Source of the DNA: Nitrospira sp. KM1 | GTDB lineage: Bacteria; Nitrospirota; Nitrospiria; Nitrospirales; Nitrospiraceae | Direction: 5' to 3' | Assembly (NCBI RefSeq): GCF_011405515.1 | Contig: NZ_AP022671.1 | Location: 3,472,001 to 3,536,000 of the forward strand | Length of the DNA: 64,000 nt | Part shown: positions 27,425 to 34,916 of the stretch, piece by piece | How positions within the stretch are numbered: position 1 is the stretch's first letter | Layout of the letters: each line of letters begins with the position of its first letter | Notes under the pieces: generated by a model | Told to the model about the DNA's origin: nothing | Seen by the model: the letters and a program-made list of their open reading frames with translations, nothing else | The model's database searches: none | Translations under genes and position numbers: made by a program

Positions 27425-28660
27425 ATGCCGGCGTTCATCTGGCTCACAACAGTGACGGCCTTACGGATACTCGGTCGGAACCGCCTACGTGCGGGGCTGA
27501 CCATGCTCGGCATCATTATCGGGGTTGCGGCGGTCATTGCCATGGTGGGGATCGGCGAAGGGGCCAAACGGGCGGTTCAGGCTCAGATCGCCTCGATCGG
27601 GACGAATGTCGTGATCGTGTTCCCTGGGGCCACCACGGTCAGCGGAGTACGGAGTGGGCAAGGTGGCGCGGTCACCCTCACCGTCGCCGACGCCCTGGAT
27701 ATCAAGAAACGGATCCCCCTGCTGGCGGACACAGGTTGGGCCAAGCGCGATGTCATGCAGATTGTCAATGGGAACAGAAACTGGAACGGGCCGGTGAGCG
27801 GCATTTCACCAAATTATCTGACGATCCGTGACTGGTCCTTCACGAGCGGGGGGGCCTTCACCCAGGCGGATCTGGATAGCGCTGCTCGCGTAGCGCTCAT
27901 TGGACAAACGGTGGTTGAAAATCTCTTCGAACCGGGCGAGGAACCGGTCGGGGCGGTGATTCGGATCAGGAATGTCCCGTTTCGGGTTATTGGTGTACTG
28001 ACGCCGAAGGGACAGTCGGCGCAAGGCTCCGATCAGGATGATGTGATCTTCATTCCGTTCACCACTGGAGAACGCAAGGTTTTCGGCACGTCCTTTCTCG
28101 GCTCGGTGGGAGCCATTGTCGGGTCGACCGATCGTCCTGAAGATCTGCCGGAAGCGGTCGATCAGATTCGAGAGGTGCTTCGGATGCGACACCGGCTGCA
28201 GTATGAGCAGAATGACGACTTCACCGTACGAACGCAGGTTGACATCGGGAAGGTACAAGAGGGGACCAGTCAGACATTGACGATCATGTTGTTCTCGATC
28301 GCCTCTGTGTCGCTGGTCGTCGGCGGGATCGGCATCATGAACATCTTACTCGTCTCCGTGACGGAACGGACGCGAGAGATAGGCGTTCGGATGGCGGTCG
28401 GTGCAAAACGCCGGCACATTCTCATGCAGTTCCTGATCGAAGCCATGACGTTGAGCCTGCTCGGGGGGATCGCGGGGATTGCGTTTGGGATTGTCGGCGC
28501 CAAACTCACGACCATCGTCGCCGGTTGGCCGACCATCATATCCGGAGACGTCATCGGCGTGGCATTCCTCTTTTCGCTTGCCGTGGGGCTGTTCTTTGGC
28601 CTGTACCCCGCCCGTAAGGCATCCCGGCTCAATCCAATCGATGCGTTGAGGTACGAATAG
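27425..28660 (+). CDS. ABC transporter permease (MacB/FtsX type)
   Basis: This 411-residue protein has one N-terminal membrane segment with RAGLTMLGIIIGVAAVIAM, a MacB-type periplasmic domain, and a C-terminal FtsX domain of three helices (VVGGIGIMNILLVSVTERTR, IGVRMAVGAKRRHIL, FGLYPARKASRLNPIDALRY). It pairs with the ATPase just upstream and with MacA, forming a tripartite exporter for peptides, macrolides or siderophore-like compounds. The cargo cannot be told. Confidence 0.93.
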   Translation: MPAFIWLTTVTALRILGRNRLRAGLTMLGIIIGVAAVIAMVGIGEGAKRAVQAQIASIGTNVVIVFPGATTVSGVRSGQGGAVTLTVADALDIKKRIPLLADTGWAKRDVMQIVNGNRNWNGPVSGISPNYLTIRDWSFTSGGAFTQADLDSAARVALIGQTVVENLFEPGEEPVGAVIRIRNVPFRVIGVLTPKGQSAQGSDQDDVIFIPFTTGERKVFGTSFLGSVGAIVGSTDRPEDLPEAVDQIREVLRMRHRLQYEQNDDFTVRTQVDIGKVQEGTSQTLTIMLFSIASVSLVVGGIGIMNILLVSVTERTREIGVRMAVGAKRRHILMQFLIEAMTLSLLGGIAGIAFGIVGAKLTTIVAGWPTIISGDVIGVAFLFSLAVGLFFGLYPARKASRLNPIDALRYE

Positions 28661-28714
28661 TTCTCAGAAGGCTCCAAGACCTTCTCGGATCAGGCGAGCA
28701 GCCGACGATTCTGA

Positions 28715-29962
28715 TCAGGCCGCATGAGTGGCAGCCCCACGCAATTCCTCAGGGCTATTGAGGACGGAATCAATGGCGCGTTCGGGCGGATGGCCGTCCT
28801 GATGCGCCAGGTCGATGACAAATGGAGCCGGATAGTGGCCGCCCCCCGGTTCATGCGTTACGGTGACGACCGGTTGGTGGAGCTTTGCGGGATTTAAGCT
28901 GGTTACCACGGCCAGTTCTCTCGTGCTCAAGCGGACGGAACTATGGACCGGATAAATGCCGACCGCCTTGATGAAGCGCGAGAGGATCTCCTGATCGAGG
29001 GTGCCCTCGTGCGCCTCTCTGTACAGACGTTGGAGAGCCTGGTGTGGCGCCAGAGGCGTGGCGCCGCCGAATCCGGTGATAAGTTCATCGTAGCGATCCG
29101 CAATGACGAGGATGCGTGCCTGATCGGACGTAAACTCGCCGCGTGTTTCTGGAGGGTAGCCGCTTCCGTCCAGAAGCGCATGATGTTCTCCGATCAAGTG
29201 AAGCGTAGCGGCATTGAATCCTTGTTGCCGCTCAAGCAGCGTCACGGCCAGACGGGGATGGCTTTGGAAGTGCAGGAGGTCCCGCTGGCTCAGGGGTGCC
29301 GATGTCGTCGCGCTACGTTTGACGATCGTGTCGGGAACCTTGAGCAGACCGATGTCATGCAGGAGCGCAGCCGTTGCCAATTCGTGAAGGACCAGAGGAT
29401 TGTAGCCGTATGTTTGTCCCAGGATCAGCGCCAAGGTGCATGTGGTCAACGCGTGTTGACTGAGCGAGGAATCCCCCGCGCGGTCCTGGCTTGACGCCAT
29501 GAACATGGCCGCCACTGGCAGCGTACGCGTGGCAATGAGAATTTCCTGTACGGCTTCACCCGCCGTTTGGGCTTGAGGGCCATGACCTTGATTGATGGCG
29601 GAGAATACGGCTCGCACGGATCGCTCGAGCTGCATTCTGGCCAATATGGCGTGTTCACGTTCCTCTTTGAGTTGGTCAAGCGATTTGTAAGGGGTGGCCG
29701 AGGCAGCGAGTGCGGGATGCTGTCCCTGCCCTTGCCCAGGAGAAGCGTTCGAGAACGGAAGGTGGGCTGGCGGTAGCAGTCCGTAATCGGGATCGATTTC
29801 AACCGTCCGAACACCGGCTCCTCGTAATTTCTCGATTTGCGCGGCATCGTCGATTAACAACGAATGACGCAAGAATGGCGACCGAAACCAGGAAAGGTCC
29901 AATTTGCAGACGTACATCCCAACGCGAAGCTCGTCCAAAGAAATTCGTTGTCTGGCCATCAT
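28715..29962 (-). CDS. HD-GYP domain protein (putative c-di-GMP phosphodiesterase)
   Basis: This 415-residue protein has an N-terminal DUF3391 segment (RISLDELRVGMYVCKLDLSW) and an HD-GYP domain with LLHDIGLLKVPD (HD) and HHALLDGSGYP (GYP). Both metal-binding motifs are present, so hydrolysis of cyclic di-GMP is likely. A Pro-rich C-terminal tail of about 50 residues is unassigned. No membrane segment or receiver is seen. Its direction is convergent with the macB permease gene. Confidence 0.9.
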   Translation of the reverse strand: MMARQRISLDELRVGMYVCKLDLSWFRSPFLRHSLLIDDAAQIEKLRGAGVRTVEIDPDYGLLPPAHLPFSNASPGQGQGQHPALAASATPYKSLDQLKEEREHAILARMQLERSVRAVFSAINQGHGPQAQTAGEAVQEILIATRTLPVAAMFMASSQDRAGDSSLSQHALTTCTLALILGQTYGYNPLVLHELATAALLHDIGLLKVPDTIVKRSATTSAPLSQRDLLHFQSHPRLAVTLLERQQGFNAATLHLIGEHHALLDGSGYPPETRGEFTSDQARILVIADRYDELITGFGGATPLAPHQALQRLYREAHEGTLDQEILSRFIKAVGIYPVHSSVRLSTRELAVVTSLNPAKLHQPVVTVTHEPGGGHYPAPFVIDLAHQDGHPPERAIDSVLNSPEELRGAATHAA

Positions 29963-30041
29963 TCGTTAGGGATGGATCAGAAAATTCGGATGAACACGTT
30001 GTCGTAGGAACTCTATCGGCAGAAAACGGACGATCTGTAGT

Positions 30042-30599
30042 TCAGGTAAGCGAGGATACGTTGGACAGAGCGACTTCGATGCGCGGATTGATCTTATCGA
30101 CATGTTTGTAGAGGTGGGTTTCCACGATGCGGTTATCGTTGAGGCCCAAGCCTTCGCAGAGAGCATCCTGCGCGATCTTCAGACCCCCGTCCACATCGCG
30201 CCGTAACGCGGAGGTGAAGTAAAACCGGACGGACAATGTCAGGAATCCGGATTGTAGACGATGGAGCAGCCCATCGCGGTCAGTGTCTTTGGTGAGGGCT
30301 AACCAGACGAGTTCACTGACCTGGGCTTTGTAGGAACGACCTGCCGCAGTGAGCAGCCTCCTACCGTTCACAGTTGCATATTGGTGATTGACACTGGGCG
30401 GAATGGGGAGGGTCAACGTGATCGTTGCGGGTGAAGAGATGGCGGGGAAGACATTAGGGCGGGGTATGGTCCGCCGCGCTGCCGCACGTGGCCGCCTGAA
30501 CGGACGCGCCGACGGAATGGGAGCCATGCCGAAAGACGACGCCAGTTGAGGCGGTAACTGCGAAAAAGATAAGCGGATCGGTCTCCGATAGGCAGGCAT
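30042..30599 (-). CDS. rusA: RusA family crossover junction endodeoxyribonuclease
   Basis: This 185-residue protein carries the RusA fold in its last ~125 residues: LPIPPSVNHQYATVNGRRLL, RRDVDGGLKIAQDALCEGLG, and NDNRIVE, which contain the acidic residues that bind metal. RusA cuts Holliday junctions. The first ~58 residues are basic and Pro-rich and have no counterpart in standard RusA; a later start is possible, but no ribosome binding site favours one. It begins 9 bp after mraZ. Solitary RusA genes are often of phage origin. Confidence 0.8.
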   Translation of the reverse strand: MPAYRRPIRLSFSQLPPQLASSFGMAPIPSARPFRRPRAAARRTIPRPNVFPAISSPATITLTLPIPPSVNHQYATVNGRRLLTAAGRSYKAQVSELVWLALTKDTDRDGLLHRLQSGFLTLSVRFYFTSALRRDVDGGLKIAQDALCEGLGLNDNRIVETHLYKHVDKINPRIEVALSNVSSLT

Positions 30600-30608
30600 G
30601 CGGACGGT

Positions 30609-31049
30609 CTAGAGCAGGTTCAGAATCTTGGACATGTTTTGATCGTATCGCTCTTCTGAACGGGCGATGTAGCGGCGCCACGAACTTGGGTTCCACATTT
30701 CCATGCGGTGGTAGAGACCAACGAGGATGATCTCTTGGTCTTCATCGAGCGGAACGAGTTTTCGGAGACGGCCCGGGATCAGAATTCTTCCCGTCTTGTC
30801 GATTTCCGATATGCCAGCTTCGGACACGACGAAATGCATGAAGAGGCGGCTTTGTTCTTCGTCCAATGTCGCCTTGGTTCGTTCCAGAACCTTGTCCCAT
30901 TCTTTGGAGGAGTAAATGAGAATGGATTCTTCCGGCCCCTTGAGAAAGACCACCGCTCGTCCTTCGGACTCGATCTGCTCGCGAATCGGGGAGGGAGCGA
31001 TAAACCGTCCCTTTTCATCGACTTTGCAGAGATACTCTCCCGCAAACAT
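30609..31049 (-). CDS. mraZ: MraZ-type transcriptional regulator
   Basis: This 146-residue protein has the two tandem MraZ/AbrB-like halves (MFAGEYLCKVDEKGRFIAPS and ISEIDKTGRILIPGRLR), each with the GR-(F/I)-(L/I) turn. MraZ binds DNA repeats upstream of mra/dcw operons and regulates division genes. Here it is not followed by mraW, ftsL or other dcw genes but by rusA, so it is an isolated copy with an unknown target. Confidence 0.9.
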   Translation of the reverse strand: MFAGEYLCKVDEKGRFIAPSPIREQIESEGRAVVFLKGPEESILIYSSKEWDKVLERTKATLDEEQSRLFMHFVVSEAGISEIDKTGRILIPGRLRKLVPLDEDQEIILVGLYHRMEMWNPSSWRRYIARSEERYDQNMSKILNLL

Positions 31050-31063
31050 CTAGTGATCCTGTT

Positions 31064-31270
31064 TCATTGCGGAGACAGACGTGACCGCGTGCGGTGCCGT
31101 ATCCATTGTTCCAGATCCGAACGCACGAATCGCCATTCTTTTCCAAGCTTGAACGCGGGAATTTGGCGACTCTGAAGATAGCGGTAGAGCGTGCGCTGGG
31201 TAATTTTCAGATATTGACAGGTCTCCTCCGCCGTCATCAGTTCGCTCTTGAGCGCTTTGGCCATTGACAC
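31064..31270 (-). CDS. Excisionase-like helix-turn-helix DNA-binding protein
   Basis: This 68-residue protein is a single winged-helix/MerR-like domain of the excisionase (HTH_17) type: LMTAEETCQYLKITQRTLYR followed by PAFKLGKEWRFVRSDLEQWI. GTG (31270) and ATG (31264) are both possible starts. Proteins of this kind are excision factors or small regulators; no integrase lies nearby. It is 15 bp upstream of mraZ on the same strand. Confidence 0.85.
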   Translation of the reverse strand: MSMAKALKSELMTAEETCQYLKITQRTLYRYLQSRQIPAFKLGKEWRFVRSDLEQWIRHRTRSRLSPQ

Positions 31271-31373
31271 GCCGTGATCGAGAGGAGTCCATGTCGGTTA
31301 CGGGGCTCCGGATATGATGTGAGCGTAGGTAAAAACGGCCAGACTGTCAAGTGAAATTATATGACAATACATG

Positions 31374-31718
31374 TCATATCACGCCAGCGTCACCTCCATC
31401 CGTGAGATCGAGGTTCGGGTCCAGCCCTGCCTCATCCATGCCTGATGCAGCCTCATCTCCCATTTCATGCCCCATGTTCTTCATGAACCGCGATACGCTT
31501 TCTGGGTCGTTTTCGTCGAGTCCGGCGAGCGCATCCGGATCGGCAAATGATTCAAACCCGGCGGCTTCCGATCTCGGCGATGCAAACCGTGACAAAATTC
31601 GTTCCAGGCGCATTCCCTTACAATGACCGCAGAAAACCGGGCGCGGATTGGTCACGCTTAATTGAAGAATCGAGCTTCGCTGTCCACACGTAAGGCATCG
31701 ATATTCATAGATTGGCAT
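31374..31718 (-). CDS. FmdB family zinc-ribbon protein
   Basis: This 114-residue protein starts with the FmdB zinc ribbon MPIYEYRCLTCGQ, with the second Cys pair in FCGHC near residue 35. The C-terminal half is acidic and low in complexity (Asp, Glu, Gly). The family has regulatory roles by annotation history but its function is not established. It stands alone, about 70 bp downstream of comF on the same strand. Confidence 0.85.
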   Translation of the reverse strand: MPIYEYRCLTCGQRSSILQLSVTNPRPVFCGHCKGMRLERILSRFASPRSEAAGFESFADPDALAGLDENDPESVSRFMKNMGHEMGDEAASGMDEAGLDPNLDLTDGGDAGVI

Positions 31719-31788
31719 GATTCACCAAAACGGCATCAGCAGGGTAGGATGGCTTGGGAGTCATGTCTGCGGCCGTGATACGATCATA

Positions 31789-32631
31789 TCAGCATCCCAG
31801 TGTAGAGAGGGGTCGTGAACTCGGTTTGGCAACGATTCGATCCGGAACAAGGCTTCCTGGGATGGTTCGCGCCAGCGTGAGAACTGTGACTGATAGGGCT
31901 CCAGCTTTCCGAAGGACTTCTGCACACTCGTTTACAGTGGTGCCGGTGGTGAAGACATCGTCGATCACAAGGATCCGACGCTCTTGCACGCCGGTGGTAT
32001 CTCGAATCGCAAAGGCGTTGCGAAGATTCCGCAACCGATCATGACGCGACAATGTCGTTTGAGGCTCGGTCGCGGTTACACGCATAAGCGCATTCGGCAG
32101 AACAGGCTTTACAAGGTGTCGAGAGAGGTTGTCAGCCAACAGCAGCGACTGATTGAATTCTCTACCTCGAAGACGAGACGAGTGCAGAGGGACTGGCACA
32201 AGCACATCCGCGGGCAATTCTGATGGGAGTGCCGAGAGCATGAGTCTGGCCAGAGGTTCGGCAAGCGCGCTCTTCCCACGGTATTTGAACGAACAGATTG
32301 CATCCTGCAAGGGTGGAATGTAAGGGAATAATGTCCATGCCTTGTGATACGCCGGCGGGTGTGTGAGACAGGCCTGACACTGATGTGCTGGCGTATATGA
32401 TGTAGCCGCGGGTGATACGAACGGCTGACTGCACCGCTCGCAGGCCGGACCCTTCAGTGGCGTAATCGTGGCCCAGCATGAACGGCAGAAGAATGGGACA
32501 GGGTCGCCATACAGACGCTCTCCACAGGCGGTGCAGTCTGATGGCAGAACAAAGCGTATCGTGCGGAGGCCCCACTCCTTCAATCGATTGATGACCAGTT
32601 CAGACGAGAGACGCGTTGTAATGGAAGACAT
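31789..32631 (-). CDS. comF: ComF family protein (phosphoribosyltransferase-like)
   Basis: This 280-residue protein has an N-terminal double zinc site (CTACGERLYGD, CRSCW, CERCSQPF, CQAC) and a C-terminal phosphoribosyltransferase domain with the PRPP loop RILVIDDVFTTGTT. This is the normal ComF layout. ComF proteins take part in DNA uptake in naturally competent bacteria. The window also has a ComEA-like lipoprotein and a pilin gene, but they are far apart. Length is somewhat above average (220-250). Confidence 0.92.
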   Translation of the reverse strand: MSSITTRLSSELVINRLKEWGLRTIRFVLPSDCTACGERLYGDPVPFFCRSCWATITPLKGPACERCSQPFVSPAATSYTPAHQCQACLTHPPAYHKAWTLFPYIPPLQDAICSFKYRGKSALAEPLARLMLSALPSELPADVLVPVPLHSSRLRGREFNQSLLLADNLSRHLVKPVLPNALMRVTATEPQTTLSRHDRLRNLRNAFAIRDTTGVQERRILVIDDVFTTGTTVNECAEVLRKAGALSVTVLTLARTIPGSLVPDRIVAKPSSRPLSTLGC

Positions 32632-32752
32632 GCAGTCGTTGCTCCAGCAATAGGTCTTCTATGAAAATTGTCCCTGCCTGTCAAGGTTGTTGCATCATAA
32701 ATGGTTGTGTTATACGAAGAACATCGATCAAATCAGGAAGGCGAACTTGCGG

Positions 32753-33451
32753 ATGGTCAGGCTCGACGGGGTATCAAAACTGTATCAGTTGGGCTCCCGC
32801 TCCGTGACGGGTCTCGATGCCGTCTCATTGCACGTGGCGAAAGGTGCGTTTTGCGCATTTGTCGGTCCCAGCGGCTGCGGCAAGAGCACGTTGCTAAACC
32901 TGGTTGCCGGGTTGGATCGTCCCTCTAGCGGCGAGATTCTCCTGGATGGCCGCTCCACGACCCGTTTCACATCCGATGACTGGACAACAGCCAGACGGGA
33001 GGTCATCGGCATCGTCTTCCAGGCGTTTCATCTGATAGCGGGCCTAACGGCCGAAGAGAACGTCGCGTTCCCACTCTTGTTGCAAGGGCAGAACAGTGCA
33101 GCCGTGATGAAACGGGTGAGCGAGGTACTCGAATTGGTTGGCATGACTCATCGGCGTCGTCATCGGCCAGGTGAACTCTCCGGAGGAGAACAGCAACGCG
33201 TGGCCATCGCAAGAGCGATCGTGCATAAGCCAAAAATCCTGTTGGCCGACGAGCCGACGGGCAATCTCGATTCGCAGCATGGGACCGAGATCATCGCCCT
33301 GCTGCGGACGCTGGCTCAGCGGTTTTCTCAAACCGTTCTGCTGGTCACGCACAGTTCGACGGCGGCAGAGGCAGCCGATTACACCTGGACGATGAAAGAC
33401 GGCCGGCTTGTCGACCGTGTCATCCCGACGAGATTGGCGGTAGGTGTGTAA
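32753..33451 (+). CDS. ABC transporter ATP-binding protein (LolD/MacB group)
   Basis: This 232-residue ATPase has Walker [10 protein letters not shown], signature [15 protein letters not shown], Walker [13 protein letters not shown] and a switch His (VTHSS). ATG 32753 is taken because it begins the fold ([13 protein letters not shown]). Its stop overlaps the ATG of pyrD by one base. The likely partner is the large FtsX-type permease about 1.5 kb downstream, beyond pyrD and a divergent regulator gene. Confidence 0.9.
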   Translation: MVRLDGVSKLYQLGSRSVTGLDAVSLHVAKGAFCAFVGPSGCGKSTLLNLVAGLDRPSSGEILLDGRSTTRFTSDDWTTARREVIGIVFQAFHLIAGLTAEENVAFPLLLQGQNSAAVMKRVSEVLELVGMTHRRRHRPGELSGGEQQRVAIARAIVHKPKILLADEPTGNLDSQHGTEIIALLRTLAQRFSQTVLLVTHSSTAAEAADYTWTMKDGRLVDRVIPTRLAVGV

Positions 33452-34377
33452 TGGAATTGTCGGTTGACATTGCGGGTGTCAAGTTCCCGGGGCTTTTCAT
33501 GAATGCCTCGGGAGCGCGGTGTGTGACACGCGAGGAGTTGCTGGCTCTCGGCGCTTCTCGATCCGGTGCGATTGTCACGAAGTCCATGACGGTCGATCGT
33601 CGGGAAGGCAATCCGTCGCCGCGATACTATGGATTTCCCGGCGGCTCGATCAATTCGATGGGGCTGCCGAACCTTGGCTACAAAGCCTATGCCGATCTCA
33701 TCCCGGAATTGAAAAGGTTCGGGAAGCCGGTCGTTGCTAGCGTGGCGGGACTGTGTGAAGACGATTTCCCGACGATTGCGGAACTCATCAACGCGGCCAA
33801 TCCGGACTTGATCGAGGTCAATCTTTCCTGTCCCAATATTCCGGGCAAGCCTCAAATCGGTTACGATCCCGACGCGTCCGAACGTCTCATGAAGCGGGTA
33901 CGGAAAATCGTTACGGTCCCGATGGGGGTGAAGCTGCCGCCTTATTTCGATCCCGCCCACCACAAAATCATGGGTGATGTCATTGGCCGGTGCGGAGTGG
34001 ATTTTCTCAATCTCATCAATTCGGTCGGGAACGGGCTGGTGGTCAATCCCGAGACGGAGACTGCGGTGATCAAGCCAAAGGGCGGTTTCGGGGGACTTGG
34101 AGGGAGCATCATCAAGCCGGTGGCGCTGGCCAATGTGCGCGCATTCTGGAGGCATTTCACTGGACGCATGCCAATCATCGGGACGGGTGGTGTGATGAGC
34201 GGCACGGATGCGTTTGAACATCTTCTGTGCGGGGCTTCGGCGGTGCAGGTCGGCACCGCGCTTGTCGAAGAAGGACTGGACGTATTTACTCGCCTGGAGT
34301 CAGAACTTGCGATATGCATGCGCCAGAAGGGATATCGAACTGTAGCGGATTGCCGAGGACGGCTCAAAGAACTGTAA
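33451..34377 (+). CDS. pyrD: Dihydroorotate dehydrogenase, class 1A type
   Basis: This 308-residue FMN enzyme has PGLFMNASGARC, the catalytic block VNLSCPNIPGKPQ with Cys as base, NGLVVNPETETAVIKPKGGF, and the phosphate site GTGGVMSGTDAFEHLLCGA. Cys as catalytic base together with the GGFGGLGG region fits the class 1A soluble enzyme, which uses fumarate, rather than the quinone-dependent class 2. It oxidises dihydroorotate to orotate in pyrimidine synthesis. It is coupled to the ABC ATPase gene upstream by a 1-base overlap. Confidence 0.9.
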   Translation: MELSVDIAGVKFPGLFMNASGARCVTREELLALGASRSGAIVTKSMTVDRREGNPSPRYYGFPGGSINSMGLPNLGYKAYADLIPELKRFGKPVVASVAGLCEDDFPTIAELINAANPDLIEVNLSCPNIPGKPQIGYDPDASERLMKRVRKIVTVPMGVKLPPYFDPAHHKIMGDVIGRCGVDFLNLINSVGNGLVVNPETETAVIKPKGGFGGLGGSIIKPVALANVRAFWRHFTGRMPIIGTGGVMSGTDAFEHLLCGASAVQVGTALVEEGLDVFTRLESELAICMRQKGYRTVADCRGRLKEL

Positions 34378-34516
34378 GCTCGCGCGTCGTAGGATCGGAC
34401 TGCGGCAATCAGCGCCGCCACAGGGGAATGTCCTATAGGCTCCGTTTCTCGACGCGTTCAATTAGGATGATCGGCGATTTCGGGAAACGTCGGGTGCCCC
34501 GAGTAGACGAGAAGAC

Positions 34517-34780
34517 TTATTTCCCGAATGATTTGGCGAGCAGCCCGAGTTGGAGGGCTCGTCTCAGCAGTTGAGCTACGTTCCGAACATTCAAGCGGCG
34601 CATCAGATTAAACCGATGCACTTCGACGGTGCGCACGCTGATCTCCAGCATCGACGCGATTTCGCGATTGGTATGACCGACCGACACCAGTCGTAAAATG
34701 TCCCGCTGACGTGGTGTCAGAAGATCGAGTTCCACCGGTTCGGCTGAGGATTCAACCTTTCGACGTAGCGCACTCTTCAT
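34517..34780 (-). CDS. Stand-alone LuxR-type HTH regulator
   Basis: This 87-residue protein is nearly only a LuxR/FixJ-type DNA-binding domain: LTPRQRDILRLVSVGHTNRE, IASMLEISVRTVEVHRFNLM, RRLNV. The receiver or sensor part of usual family members is absent and there is no sign of a broken upstream part; a normal start (ATG) follows a GAGAT element. It may respond through its level alone or by dimerising with other regulators. It lies between pyrD and the large permease gene on the opposite strand. Confidence 0.85.
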   Translation of the reverse strand: MKSALRRKVESSAEPVELDLLTPRQRDILRLVSVGHTNREIASMLEISVRTVEVHRFNLMRRLNVRNVAQLLRRALQLGLLAKSFGK

Positions 34781-34916
34781 ATCTCACCTTGCATCTCGTG
34801 AATGACTGAAGCGAGTCTAACAAAGGTGGGTAACCCTGTAAACGAAACGACTGATTCCTGCACGACGCCGCGTCTTGTCGGCTCCAGTGCCGACGGCGTG
34901 CGCTGTCGTAGCGGGA

